This document shows positions 52,241 to 62,926 of a stretch of 64,000 nt of DNA, piece by piece; position 1 is the stretch's first letter, and every line of letters begins with the position of its first letter. Location: NCBI GenBank assembly GCA_037355855.1, contig CM074759.1, positions 2,542,001 to 2,606,000 on the forward strand, written 5' to 3'. This stretch comes from Pseudo-nitzschia pungens (lineage: Eukaryota; Bacillariophyta; Bacillariophyceae; Bacillariales; Bacillariaceae). A model generated the notes under the pieces. It made no database searches and was not told the origin of the DNA. It worked only from the letters and a program-made list of their open reading frames with translations. Position numbers and translations under genes: made by a program.

Positions 52241-53835
52241 AATATCCAAAGAAAGTTGGTCTCTTGTACAGCCCAATCACACTTGAGTGGGTTGCACTTG
52301 AGTCCATTTTGGTTGAGCCGGTCCAGGATCTTGTCGATGGTCTTCATGTGGAGGTCAAAAGATCCATTGGTCCATATTCCTATATCATCAATATACACAG
52401 TGCAATCTGTGTCCTGTAGAATGTCTTCCATGAGCTGTTGAGCTACATCTGGGGAGACTTTAACTCCCATTGGTAGTCTTTGGTACTCATAGCAACCATA
52501 TGGGGTGACGATGGTACATACTTTCTTGCTTGCGTCATCCAGTTCAAAGCAGTAGTATTGCATGGACAAGTCAATCTTGGTGAAGTGAGTGTACTTGCCG
52601 CGCTTGTTCATGATATCTTGTATTCTTGGTATGGGATATGGTCTGCGTTCAAGAAGTTGATTAAGTTCTCTGAAGTCTGATACCCATCTAACTCTGTTGT
52701 CCTTCTTTGGGATGATAAAGGTTGGAAAGGCCCATTCAGCTGGTCCAGTGCATCTCTTGAGTACTCCATCATTACAAAGATTCTGGAGCTCCCTTTTGAA
52801 TAGGTCTTCTCTTTTGTATGCAACTGGATAAGGCTTCTTGTGTATGGGCTTGGATCCGGGCTTCAGTCTTAGCAAGATCTTCTTGTGTGGATACTTGCCA
52901 AGTTCGCCATTGAAGATGTTTGGATACTTGTTCAGTATTGCTTGGAACTGTTGCTGCTCTCCTATGGACATGTGGGACTGTTGTTGTGCGACTGTAGATG
53001 GATCTGTTTCTTGGTAGGCTCTGTCGAGGATAACTTTGGACTTGTATGGATTGGTACAGGAGGGATCATCAGCAAAGAGTTCAGCATCTTCAAGTTCTTC
53101 CATGAGCATGGTATAGTTGGACTCGTGGTATAAGGAGGTATCCTTCATAGGAATGGTCCTTTCTTCCATCCATTGAACTGCTCCTGTATTGAATAGGAGA
53201 TTGATTTTTGCTAGGTGGAGGAAGTCTCTGCCTTGTATCAGATTATATCTGCAGTTGGGAGAATGGAAGAGCCTTGCCTGTTGGCGGTCTATGGTGTAGT
53301 TGCCAAACTCTTGTAGCTTGATGTTCTTCATGATGATGTACTCGGTAGTGTCAAAGCTTCCATTTGCTGTGGTAGTTAGGACTTGATGCTTGCTTCTGAT
53401 TGGTAGTGTACCAAATGGTAGGGCTGGTTTGTTGATTAAGGTTCCTGAGGATCCACTGTCGAGTAGTGCAAGTAGTGGTCTTGCTTTGAGAGGTATGCCT
53501 TGTATGTACTGTACGTTGGTTAGAAGAATAGGAGCCACGTTGCTCTTATTCGATGCCGGTTCTGCTGGTTGGCTTGGACTGTTTCTTTTAGTCCTGTTTC
53601 CAGCAGTCGACAGCAGCTTAAAATAATTTTGTTCCAGCGCACCTCCTTTGGTGTAGTCTTTGGATTTTGAGGTATTGCAATAGAGATTTTTTGCTGTACC
53701 TGTGGACCAATTTCTTGCTAGGGACAAGGATGGTCTATTTGTTGCTGCTGTACTATTCGCGTCTGTTGTACCCTTGGATCGATTTGTTTGTTTCCGATTT
53801 GTATCCATGTTCGGATTGCTCTTTGCAGAGAATCA
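52241..53835 (-). pseudogene. pol: Gypsy element L: protease and reverse transcriptase
   Basis: Protease LALLDSGSSGTLIN and YNLIQGRDFLHLAKINLLF are followed by RT with RWVSDFRELNQLLERRPYP, FTKIDLSMQYYCFEL, LPMGVKVSPDVAQQLM and the YIDD box. A one-base insertion near 52250 shifts the frame just after CDWAVQET. A TGA at 53833-53835 (CGA in C) separates this part from the Pol N-terminus at 53836-54078. Otherwise it is complete and catalytically plausible. Confidence 0.9.
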
Positions 53836-54078
53836 AACTGTTTTCGTTGTTGTTGCTGCGATTGCAGGCTTGATTGCTGAGCGCTCAACAGGAATAGTCC
53901 ATCCTGTAGGTTCCTTCCCCTCTGTTCCTGGGAGATCTCCTCCATGCGTTGTCCCAGACAGCAGGGCTGTGCTGGCATCCAGTTCCCGGGGAGCTGGGGG
54001 CAAGGTGATTGCTGGTTTTGTAGAAGCCGGGGGCTTCGAAGAAGCCGGGGGCTTCTTAGGCTGTGAGCCTTTCGACAT
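53836..54078 (-). pseudogene. pol: Gypsy element L: Pol N-terminal extension
   Basis: It starts ATG immediately after the gag TGA (54079-54081), in the same frame. It is Pro/Lys/Ala-rich with a short repeat (KPPASSKPPAST) and the conserved SAITL/PAITLPPAP segment. It ends in KTV then the TGA at 53833. Function unknown. Confidence 0.65.
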
Positions 54079-55098
54079 TCATGGGAGCCACACAAGTTCC
54101 CCATCAATACTTCTTTCTGTTCGGCCACCATGTTCTGTATGGTAGGATACCAACGCTGCTTTCATGTGGGCTTGGAATGATTCATTGCTCCCAGAGATTA
54201 TGTGAGCTTGAGTGTGGAAGGTTTCACTATCTTTGTTAGTGTTTCCTTTGTTCTAGTTCTTGGAGAACTTGTTCTTTGGGCATTCGGACCAATCATGGTT
54301 GTGCCCGGGAATCCTGCAAGGGTTTGACTTCTTCTTGTTGTTGTTCCCCTTGTTGTTGTTGGAGTTTCGTTTGCGAGAGTTGTTGTTCGAACGCTTGTTG
54401 TTCTATTTGCTGTTGTTCTTATTGCTCTTCTTGTTGGCTTGTCTTTCGTGGCAGCTCATGTGATCCACAATGAATTGCACTGTGGTGGTGTCCTGAATGC
54501 CACTGTGGATGATTCCATAGTTCTCGATCCATGTGGATGGGAAGGAGTGGAGTAGAATAGTGAGTTTCTCCACTCTCGATAGGGGAGCACTGCTTCCCTC
54601 TAACTTCTGGGTGTATTTCATTAGAATTAGGATCCGGTCTGCATGTTCCTTGCATGTTACTGCCAGTGTCTTTCGACACTCTGAACTTTGGAGATATGTG
54701 TGCATGATATCTCTGGCATCCCTGGCATTGCAGTAGAGTTTGGTGAAATCTATAAAGGCTTGTTCATAGCCACCAATCTCCTGCTGCTCGTATTGAAACT
54801 CTGTCGGTTCCAGGGGATCCCAGATCATGTCATTCCATTTGCTCTGCGCGTCTGTGGTAAGGCATCGACTGAAGTGTGTCAGGTATCTGTCGATTGGGAT
54901 CTGGAGGATGTGAGCAGCGTTTTGAAAAGACTCTTCAACAAAGAACAGTTCTTCTAGTCCCCCTGTCTCTGTAAACAGTGGGACTTTCATGCTGTCGGTT
55001 TTATCTTCATCAACATTGTACAGGGTGAAAAGTTTTGGCTTGGTTCGATCGAAGGAGCTCTTGTAAGCAATTGGGGGATCTTGATAGATGCCGGCCAT
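54079..55098 (-). pseudogene. gag: Gypsy element L: Gag with two internal stops
   Basis: MAGIYQDPPIAYKSSFDRTK onward is homologous to Gag of C and E. TAG codons at 54403-54405 and 54253-54255 interrupt the same frame, in the Asn/Lys-rich linker and just after the zinc-knuckle candidate (CRIPGHNHDWSEC). After them the frame continues to LVWLP and TGA at 54079. The 127-bp leader to the 5' LTR has no other feature except the palindrome at 55214. Confidence 0.87.
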
Positions 55099-55213
55099 TG
55101 CTGAATTAGTTGCTTGATTTCCTTTGTTGGGGAGGTAAGTTGCCTCTGTTGTTGAGGCTATCGAGGTTTTAGAGTTCAGTACTGAATTCTCCTACTGTTC
55201 CTACTGAAGTGGA

Positions 55214-55225
55214 CAGTAATTACTG
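55214..55225. promoter_or_regulatory. Perfect palindrome at primer-binding-site position of element L
   Basis: CAGTAATTACTG directly abuts the 5' LTR, identical in sequence and position to 13029-13040 of element C. Confidence 0.6.
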
Positions 55226-55534
55226 TGTAACACTCTAAGGTAGAAATTCGGAGTAGTATTAAAATTGTGCGTTATTTCATACTTTACAAGATGGGATTCA
55301 AATTAAAGAGGGGGAATAATGAGCGATGATGTCATCGCGACCTCTTTATATGATATCCGTTCCTGTATATTATATATATCTTGTATGTAACCTTAATCGT
55401 ATAATCGCTCTCTTCTGCATGCTCGCTTGTATATACCAGATATGCATACTTGAATATCTTTTATATTCAAATCCTATGTGGGATTCGATTAATTATTAAT
55501 TCGTAACACTACTAGCGTACGCTAGCATGTTACA
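55226..55534 (-). repeat. 5' LTR of gypsy element L
   Basis: 309 bp, TGTAACACTCTAAGG ... CATGTTACA. Right flank TGGTG belongs to the LINE frame. The left duplicate cannot be checked because the 3' LTR side is truncated. Confidence 0.92.
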
Positions 55535-56167
55535 TGGTGATGAACCAGTTCCTCTCAGTGGTTGTGGCCAAGGCAATGGGCTTGGCCCTACCCTCTGGGC
55601 TTTGGTATCCACCATTGTCTTCAGGATGATGCAACAGGCCGGGCATGGTGTCCATCTTGTCACTTCCTTGTCCCAGCAGTTGGTGTCTCTTGTGGGTTTT
55701 GCCTTTGTGGATGACACTGATTTATTTTGTGCTGGCTCTGACTCCACCACCTCCGGTGAGACTCTGGCTGGTGACTTTCAGGCCGCCCTTAACAGGTGGG
55801 CAGGTGGTATTATTGCAACTGGTGGTGCCATTGAACCTGCCAAATCTTTCTGCTATTTGATTGATTTCAAATGGAATGGTTCTGGTTGGGACTATCGCTC
55901 CATGGCTGACATGCCCAGTGACTTCACTGTTGCTGACAAGCATGGCAACTGTGCTACCCTGGATCGCTTTGAGGTTGACCATGCTGACAAAACCCTTGGG
56001 GTTTTTATCTCTATGGATGGCAATGAGGAGGCCCAGATTGCACACATGCAGTCCCAGTCTAAGTCCTTTGGGTCCCAGCTCAGGTCTTCCAAGTGTGAGA
56101 AGAGGGCCTCGCTCTACACCTTCAAGTACTCTTTCATGAAGTCTGTGGAATACCCCATACCTGTCAC
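55535..56167 (+). pseudogene. LINE-type non-LTR retrotransposon: reverse transcriptase, 3' half
   Basis: The frame is open from the LTR of L. It has GCGQGNGLGPTLWALVSTIV, the non-LTR RT motif around the second palm helix, then the catalytic FVDDTDLF (YxDD variant F-V-D-D). Next come a helix with Trp (AALNRWAGGIIATGGAIEPA) and K-SFCYLIDFKW. The 5' half was removed or displaced when L inserted. At 56167 the frame is cut by element M after GTCAC. It continues without loss at 61962 in a matching phase. RT copies the element RNA at the nicked target. Confidence 0.85.
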
Positions 56168-56346
56168 TGCCATACCCCGGGTCTACTAGTAGTGTTTACG
56201 ATAGTAGTGATATGCAAATTGTGAGCTCTAAGGATTAGTCTATTGCTACTGCTTCCAGTCGGCAGTCTCCTGTTCCCCTTATCGGCGATACGGAGACTCG
56301 CTAATCCCAATCACGAATGGACTCGGGACTGTTACGGTGCACGGCA
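56168..56346 (-). repeat. 3' LTR of gypsy element M
   Basis: TGCCATACCCCGGG ... GGTGCACGGCA, 179 bp. It is preceded in element orientation by CATGGAGGAGCA, the likely polypurine primer. Confidence 0.95.
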
Positions 56347-56370
56347 TGCTCCTCCATGGTACTGTTACAA

Positions 56371-59300
56371 TTACTTCTTCGACTCAATGCTATCCCTGCA
56401 ATAATAGGGGTGCACTCTCCTGATGTTAACCCGGTCGGTTACAAAGGGGGCAGTTTCAATAGTTACAGTTCCATTATCATGGGCCTTGAGCACCTTGTAA
56501 GGTCCTTGCCGTGGGAAGGATAGTTTTGGAATAATGCCCTTCCTTTCCAGGGTGACATAGTCTCCTTCCTTGTAGACATGGGGAATCCTCTTTTGGTTCT
56601 CCCTGACGTTGCTCTTGTGGATGCTCTTCTGCTTCCTTGTTTGGATTGCTTCCCAATCCACTGGGAAATTCACAGGCATGAACATGTCCCTTCCAAACAC
56701 CAGTTGTGCCGGGGAGTACCCCAGGGTGGTGTGGATGGCACTTCTGATGGCATATGCTGCCTTGGTGGTGAATTCCTCAAAAGGGTCCTTCTCGTGGAGG
56801 TCCCTGTTCTCCAGGTTGAAGGACAACAAACAGTCCTTTAGTACCTGGTGGATCCTTTCCAATACTGAGTTGGATTGTGGATTCCATGCCCCACTGGGCT
56901 TTCTTTTCATCCCCATGTTCTCGCAGAGCTCTTGGAACTCTGCTTTGAACTCACTCCCACCGTCAAAGCCAATTTCTCTTGGGCGCGGATACCTTGCCAG
57001 CCATGCACTGTCCAACAATCGTTGAGTTTCAGCTGCAGTTGGGGAGTCCTTCAGGTGAGCCAGTTCAAACCATCCGGTCACTGGGTCCACCATGGTGAGG
57101 ACGTGGATTTGGTAGTCTTTACCATTTTTGTTGTGGGCAGTTGCAGGTCCCCAGAGGTCCACATTGACCCTCTGCCATTTGATGACCTCAGCTGCTTTTT
57201 CCGGTAGTAGTCCATACTTCTTCCGGCCACTCTTCTTAAACATCTGACACGTGTGGCAGTGCTTACAAAGGTCCTGGACGTCCTTCCGTAGGCCTTTCCA
57301 GGTGAAGACTGAGCGTATGCTCTGTTCCATTCTCTTTTCCCCTGGGTGCACCAGCATGGTGTGGTACCACTCCATCACTCTTTGTTTGAGTTTGTCGGGA
57401 ATCAGGATCTTGCCTTCTTTGTGGATGAGACTGAAACCTTCCACATTCTTGGTGGTCAGGCCTTTGTCTTTTTCCAAAGTATTCATGATTTTCGTGTCCT
57501 TCTGCTGGTAGAACTGAATCATGTCCGGAGCAAGTGGGAATGCACTATTGCCCTGGAATTCTTCCGGTGCTTCTCCAAGTGGGAATAGGAGTTGCCGGAG
57601 GTGCGCTTCCTCATCCGCGTAGGTGAGGGGCTTATTTGGTGGTAACCATTCTACCGTATCTGCTGGGTCATCTGTGATGTCCAGGCGGGACAGCGCATCT
57701 GCTGCGTCATTTTCTTTGCCAGCAACATGCTTGACTACCGGGTGGAACTCCTCCATGAGGAGTCTCCACCGGACCATTCTTTGGGTCGGCATCTGCTGAT
57801 ACAATAGGTTCAGGTGATCCGTGTGAATGGTTACATCTTGTCCTCGTAGGATTCCTTCGAATGCTTTTAAGCCTTCTACTATGCCCAGGAGTTCCTTTTC
57901 TCCTACGGTGTAGTTGAGTTGCGCCGAGTTCAGCTTCCGGGTGTAGAATCCAAGTGGTTTCCCATCTTGGCATACAGTAGCTCCCAGTTGCCTGTCACTG
58001 GCGTCTGAGTAGAGATGAAAGGGTTTCATAAAATCTGGGAATGCGAGTTTTGCTTCTTCTGCGAGCATTCTCTTCGCCTCCATGAAAGCTTTCTGCTCTG
58101 CTGGGCCCCAGTGCCAACTCGTTTTGCCCTTCTTGCCCGCAAGCTTGTTGAGGGGGGCCAGGATGTGGGAGCGGCGCTTCCACATGTCCCTGTAAAAATT
58201 GACCATCCCAAGGAACATCTTGAGTTGCTTGGTGTTCTTGGGGGGTTCCAGGCGCTTCATCGCCTCCAGCTTCTTTGGCTGGGGTTGAATGCCCTCAGTT
58301 GTTAGTAGAAAACCCAAATACTCCACTTCTTTTTGCATGAAGAAGGATTTTCGTAAGTTGGCTCGAAAGCCAGCATCATCCAGTCTCTGTAGGACTGTGT
58401 CGATTTTGTCGAGGTGGTCCTGTTCAGACTCCCCCTCTCGTTGGATGATTAAGATATCATCGATGTAGACAAGGACGTAGTCCAGATCTCCCAGTAGGTT
58501 CATCATGACGGACTGGAAGATATCCGGCGCGCATGCAATCCCCATAGCCAATCTCTTGTAGGCATACTTTCCCCATGGCAAAATGGTGGAGCAAATCTTT
58601 TGGCTCTCCTTGCAAATGGGAATGGTGTAGTATCCTTGGGACAGGTCCAGTGCCGTGGCGGACTTGAATTTCTGGAGCCGTTGGATAGTTTCCCCTATTC
58701 GTGGTAGTGGGAATGGTTTCCTTTGGATTGCGGCGTTCATCTTACGGAAGTCCGTAAGTACTCGTATGTCCCCTGTCTTTTTGGGTTGACAAAATGTAGG
58801 CGACGCCCAAGGGGAGTCGTCATCATGCGGAAGTTTCTCCAGGACTCCAATATCACAGAGTCTGTTGATTTCCTTCCGGAGTGCGTGTTCAAAGGCATGG
58901 GGTACAGAGTAGTACCTCTGCCGGACCGGTTTGACGCCTGGTTGGAGTTCGATAGATACCGGTTCAATGTTTTTGAGCAGTCCCAGACCTCCTCCGAAGA
59001 GTGTAGGGAACTTCTTCAATGTGTTTTTCAAGGCTTCCTTAGACGCGTCGGTGATCTCCAGGTCATTGACCATGGAGTCTATATCTACTTTGGAGTAGTC
59101 TGCGTCCAGAATTTTGGCTTGCCTTTCCTCCTCCTGTTGAAGGATTGGACTTTGTGTGTGGGCAAAGTATACTGCCTCACATTTGTCCGGGTCGGAGAGC
59201 TCCCCCATTCTCTTCATGGGAATGGAGTCACCCTGCCATGTGATGGATTGGGAACTGTATTTGATATCCAGTCCCAGTTGCGCCATCAAGTCGGATCCTA

Positions 59301-59640
59301 TGATCATGTCGTAGGGTACCTCCTCGTGGTGATGGTACTCGTCCACTTGGAATGTCCATTTGATGGTCTTTGAGTTCGAGAATTCTATCAACCTTAGTCC
59401 CACTGAGGCCGCGGACTTTGTTCGGAATTTGCCCCCATAGGTATTATAGGTAACAGATCGCTGGTCCCGGTTCGTAAGTTGACTTCGGTCGACAACATGT
59501 TTCAGGATTATGGACTTGGAACATCCTGAGTCCAGAAGGCCCCGGAGCATCCTCCCCCTTCCCTTGTGGTCCAACACCTCCACACAGACATCCGCAAATC
59601 GGTTGATTACGCGTGGTCCGGTGTGGATGGCGTCGGTCAT
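56371..59640 (-). CDS. pol: Gypsy element M: Pol polyprotein (protease, RT, RNase H, integrase)
   Basis: A 1089-residue uninterrupted frame. Protease LLDSGCSKSIIL near residue 35; RT with VLTDFRKMNAAIQRKPFPLP, ATALDLSQGYYTIPI, LAMGIACAPDIFQSVM and YIDD in LVYIDDILII. RNase H has YSDASDRQLGATV, GEKELLGIVEGL and TDHLNLLY, then DAADALSRLD. Integrase has HTMLVHPG, CHTC, NVDLWGP, GFDGGSEF and NPQSNSVLERIH, and a GPYKVLKAHDNGTV module at the C-terminus. All catalytic residues are present. The ATG directly follows the gag TGA in the same frame, so expression should need readthrough or reinitiation; otherwise Pol would be translated alone. Confidence 0.95.
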   Translation of the reverse strand: MTDAIHTGPRVINRFADVCVEVLDHKGRGRMLRGLLDSGCSKSIILKHVVDRSQLTNRDQRSVTYNTYGGKFRTKSAASVGLRLIEFSNSKTIKWTFQVDEYHHHEEVPYDMIIGSDLMAQLGLDIKYSSQSITWQGDSIPMKRMGELSDPDKCEAVYFAHTQSPILQQEEERQAKILDADYSKVDIDSMVNDLEITDASKEALKNTLKKFPTLFGGGLGLLKNIEPVSIELQPGVKPVRQRYYSVPHAFEHALRKEINRLCDIGVLEKLPHDDDSPWASPTFCQPKKTGDIRVLTDFRKMNAAIQRKPFPLPRIGETIQRLQKFKSATALDLSQGYYTIPICKESQKICSTILPWGKYAYKRLAMGIACAPDIFQSVMMNLLGDLDYVLVYIDDILIIQREGESEQDHLDKIDTVLQRLDDAGFRANLRKSFFMQKEVEYLGFLLTTEGIQPQPKKLEAMKRLEPPKNTKQLKMFLGMVNFYRDMWKRRSHILAPLNKLAGKKGKTSWHWGPAEQKAFMEAKRMLAEEAKLAFPDFMKPFHLYSDASDRQLGATVCQDGKPLGFYTRKLNSAQLNYTVGEKELLGIVEGLKAFEGILRGQDVTIHTDHLNLLYQQMPTQRMVRWRLLMEEFHPVVKHVAGKENDAADALSRLDITDDPADTVEWLPPNKPLTYADEEAHLRQLLFPLGEAPEEFQGNSAFPLAPDMIQFYQQKDTKIMNTLEKDKGLTTKNVEGFSLIHKEGKILIPDKLKQRVMEWYHTMLVHPGEKRMEQSIRSVFTWKGLRKDVQDLCKHCHTCQMFKKSGRKKYGLLPEKAAEVIKWQRVNVDLWGPATAHNKNGKDYQIHVLTMVDPVTGWFELAHLKDSPTAAETQRLLDSAWLARYPRPREIGFDGGSEFKAEFQELCENMGMKRKPSGAWNPQSNSVLERIHQVLKDCLLSFNLENRDLHEKDPFEEFTTKAAYAIRSAIHTTLGYSPAQLVFGRDMFMPVNFPVDWEAIQTRKQKSIHKSNVRENQKRIPHVYKEGDYVTLERKGIIPKLSFPRQGPYKVLKAHDNGTVTIETAPFVTDRVNIRRVHPYYCRDSIESKK

Positions 59641-61047
59641 TCAGTTATGAGTTCCTTTCTTTTTGAAGGTTTTCCTGTACTTCCTCCTATACTCTTTGAG
59701 TTCTCTTTCGGAGATGTCAACCTCGTCGTCAGAGACTTCATGGTCGGCTTGGGCCGTGGCCAGTACATAGGAGTACTCGTGGTTGGAGAGGTTCCTTCCC
59801 CAGTGGGGTTTGGAGTGCTGCTCAGTGTCTGAGTCTTCTTTTGCCACAAAATGTTCCTTGAGCAGATTGATGGTTTCCCGGTCGAATTTTCCCTTCTTGG
59901 GGGGTCCTCCGGTTAGTTTCCAGCATTTGCCGGCGTGGGTCTTGCCACAGATTTTGCATAGTTGCTTGTTATTGTCCATTGGGCGCTTCTTTTTGTTGGG
60001 AGACTTTCCATTTCCTCCCCCAGAAGTGGCCTTGGAGTGTTTCTTGGTTCCACCATTTTGTTTTTCCAGTTCCGTGATCCGTTTGCGGAGTTCCTCCTTG
60101 CTGCGAATGGTGGTTTCCAAGTTTTCGAGTTTATCGATGGTGGTGTTGAAGGAGTGGGCAAAGACGTCCCATCCAATATGTTCCAGTTTGTCCCTCTGGG
60201 TGTGGGTCATACTGGTGTCCAGAATTTCCTTCATTTCGTCTTGCGTGAAGCTGGAGGGTGCCATTCCTGTGGCGGCGCCACTTTCCCAGAGGCATTCTGG
60301 TAGATAGCTCTGGAGCTCGGCCATGCGGTTGGCCCAGGCTCGGATGCCGTGTTTCATGTCGACTCGCATTCCTCGCATGAAGCGGCGGAGAAGAATGTAG
60401 GAGCGTTTCCCATTCATGTCGTTGCCAAATACTTTTAGTTTGAGGGCGTACATGCATTCCTCGATGACATCCTTCTTGTACTCCTCTGATTGGTAGTACT
60501 TTGTGAGGGCATCGGGTACCTTTTTCTTGGGGATTGGAGCGCCGAGGTCCTCGGGCTCTGTTTCCTCATCCGATTTTGCCGTGGCAGTCGGTTTGGTTTT
60601 GTCGGTTTTCTGGGTGGAGTTCCCCTCGACTGGTTCCTTGGGTGTTCCAGAGGGAGCTTTGGTTGTTGTTGGTTCGGTTGTTTCGACCGTTTGGATCCTT
60701 GTTTGGACCAGTTTGTTGTTGTGTGTCTTGTGACCTGGTTCGGCCTAGTAGGACCGGCCCAGGGTCATTTGAACAATAGAGAGTGCCTCGTTAGAGAGGA
60801 CCCTCTGGAGGACGTCCAGTTTCTGGTCTCCCTGGAGTTTGTCATTGCCAGCAATTTTCTGGTCAAAGTCTCTCTTCCAGATGATAAAGAGTTCCGGTCT
60901 TTCAGTGCCGGTGAGTACTTTCAGGTAGTCACTGAACGCGACCCCTCCCTTCTCACTTTCAATGTTCATTTTCACGGTGGTGGCATCTTCCGGCCAGTCC
61001 TCTCGTGTAAAGTTAAAGGGTTTCTGTTTGGTTCCTTTAGACGCCAT
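59641..61047 (-). pseudogene. gag: Gypsy element M: Gag with one in-frame TAG
   Basis: The start MASKGTKQKPFNFTREDW at 61047 runs to a TAG at 60745-60747. The same frame then continues through a Thr/Pro/Glu/Lys linker to MYALKLKVFGNDMNGKRSYI and the end at TGA 59641-59643. It has a Glu/Lys coiled-coil-like stretch (ENLETTIRSKEELRKRITEL) and a short zinc knuckle C-x2-C-x3-H-x3-C (CKICGKTHAGKC), followed by a charged tail. About 468 codons in total. The TAG is the only break seen. Pol begins at the base after the stop. Confidence 0.85.
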
Positions 61048-61763
61048 GGTGGGTTAATCAGTCAGTTATTATATTTTAGTTTAATTAGTTACAGTATTTC
61101 TGTAAGTTGTTATTTGGGTTGGAAATGAGCAAAAAGTGATTGCTCCAGTTTTTCCCCCTGAGGTTCACTTTCACGCGATACCCCATGTTGTAACTGATTG
61201 TTCTCCCAGGCGTGTACAGTGGTGGGAGTTGTTTCTCTCTTTAGTTCCCGGGAATCCTGTGGTTCCCCGGAGTTGTTTCTGTTTTTATTACGTGGGATTT
61301 GATTCCCGTGGTTCTCCGTCGTTGCTTCTCTATTAAGCAATCACCGGGCCGGTCCCACTTCCCGTTTCCCGTGGGATTAGTGGTGTTTAGGTATTCATCA
61401 TATACCTTTCCGGATATCCGTATATTTCGGTTGTGGTTGGCATCCCCTGTTCAGTCTGTCCATCCACTCAGTGTTGGTCCAATTAGTCCACTCGCTGGGT
61501 TATGTGTCACTTTTTCGACACTTATTTTCGATCATTTCTGTTGTCGACCATGGTCCTTTTAGGTCCTTAGGTGTCTCTGTTGCTGCAGTTGCTCCCTGTA
61601 ATGGAGCCAACTGTTGCTGGGGTTGGTATTCCTTAGTGCTGCAGACACCGGATGTCCTTCTCCCTGTTTGCTTCTACGTGCCTCCATTTTTTGGCAGTCT
61701 TTCGATCTCGTCGGTTCCTTCACCGATCGATCTCTTTCTGCTCATGGTCATCAGCACTCAGCT
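61048..61763 (-). other. Leader of gypsy element M
   Basis: About 716 bp between the gag ATG and the palindrome at the 5' LTR. Open frames here are short and unlike known proteins. It presumably holds packaging and translation signals; nothing specific was identified. Confidence 0.5.
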
Positions 61764-61777
61764 TGATTTTAAAATCA
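61764..61777. promoter_or_regulatory. Perfect palindrome at primer-binding-site position of element M
   Basis: TGATTTTAAAATCA is self-complementary and directly abuts the internal edge of the 5' LTR at 61778. The position is equivalent to the CAGTAATTACTG palindromes of the C/L family. Confidence 0.6.
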
Positions 61778-61956
61778 TGCCATACCCCGGGTCTACTAGT
61801 AGTGTTTACGATAGTAGTGATATGCAAATTGTGAGCTCTAAGGATTAGTCTATTGCTACTGCTTCCAGTCGGCAGTCTCCTGTTCCCCTTATCGGCGATA
61901 CGGAGACTCGCTAATCCCAATCACGAATGGACTCGGGACTGTTACGGTGCACGGCA
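61778..61956 (-). repeat. 5' LTR of gypsy element M
   Basis: 179 bp, identical by eye to 56168-56346. GTCAC duplicate follows at 61957-61961. Confidence 0.95.
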
Positions 61957-62926
61957 GTCACCCAGATCGACGAGGATACCTGGACTAAGATTCTTCACCC
62001 TGCTCTTGTTCCAGTACTGAATAAGTCAGGAATGTCCAGGATTTTTCCCAGACATGTGTTCTTTGGTCCCACTTTGTATCAAGGATTTGGTTTCATTCAT
62101 CCTTATCTTCTCCAAGAGTTCAGTAACATTGCCACTCTTTTCCAGGAATCTGTTTGGTCCTCCCAAACTGGCAGGATCCTCAGGCTCACTGCTGAAGCTC
62201 TCAGGCTTGAACTGGGTATCCCTCTTCATCTTGGTGTCACACCCTATCATCCCTTTGCCTCATACATCACCAACTGTTGGTATAAGCATGTGTGGAAATT
62301 CTTTTCTATGCAACCTGTGAGCTTAGTTGAAGATTTTCCAGACCTCCCCCTACTCTGTTTGAATGATTGCTACCTCATGCAGGCCTTTGTCAATGCTGGC
62401 TTCAGAGGTGCTGACTTGTCCCTCTTGAATCTTATTCGGATGTCCCTCAAGGCTGTTTCTCTTGCTGATATTTGCACTCCAGATGGGAAAAGGCTTTCAC
62501 CTATGGCTTTCCAGTTGCAATCTTCCAACCACCTGAGAGATCATTTTGACTGGCCTAGAAGTCCCCCACCCTGGCATCCAGCAGCCTGACGCCTGTGGAT
62601 TAAGGCCCTTCAGCAATGCTTTCTTCCCCCCTGTCCCTCCCCTGCAGCTAGAGCAATGGCTCATTCTTTTCAACTTGGGCCTTGGATATCTCCTCAGACA
62701 GCTTCTCTGTGGCCTTGGTATTTGTCTTCCTCTACCAACAGCATTTTCTCCAAATCCTCCTCTGGTTGGATGGTGGGCACTTCCCAAGGCAGGGGCAGAT
62801 ACAGTTTCACCTCTGAAGTTCTGCCTGATAAACCAGCATGTGCAGATGTGCTTGTTTCTCTTCTGACCCTTGGCCAGGTTGTTCGTGTGGTTGGGTCCTC
62901 TGACTTTGTCTCTGAACCTCCTGCCG
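61957..62926 (+). pseudogene. LINE: region between reverse transcriptase and RNase H
   Basis: Continues the LINE frame of 55535-56167 exactly across the GTCAC duplicate. It reads DTWTKILHPALVPVLNKSGM and FPRHVFFGPTLYQGFGFIHP, then ILRLTAEALRLELGIPLHLG, consistent with the thumb/connection of non-LTR RTs. A TGA at 62587-62589 interrupts it, but the same frame is open again to 62926 (LWIKALQQCFLPPCPSPAAR, then FQLGPWISPQTASLWPWYLS). The domain is not otherwise assigned. Confidence 0.75.

Larger units (their letters stand above)
56168..61956 (-). mobile_element. Complete Ty3/gypsy LTR retrotransposon M
   Basis: 5,789 bp between 179-bp LTRs (56168-56346 and 61778-61956), flanked by GTCAC on both sides (56163-56167 and 61957-61961). 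Structure on the minus strand: 5' LTR, 730-bp leader, gag, pol, 3' LTR. The two LTRs show no difference by eye and pol is a single open frame, so it is a very recent insertion. Only a TAG in gag (60745) would prevent activity. It is the intact relative of deleted element A. Confidence 0.97.
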
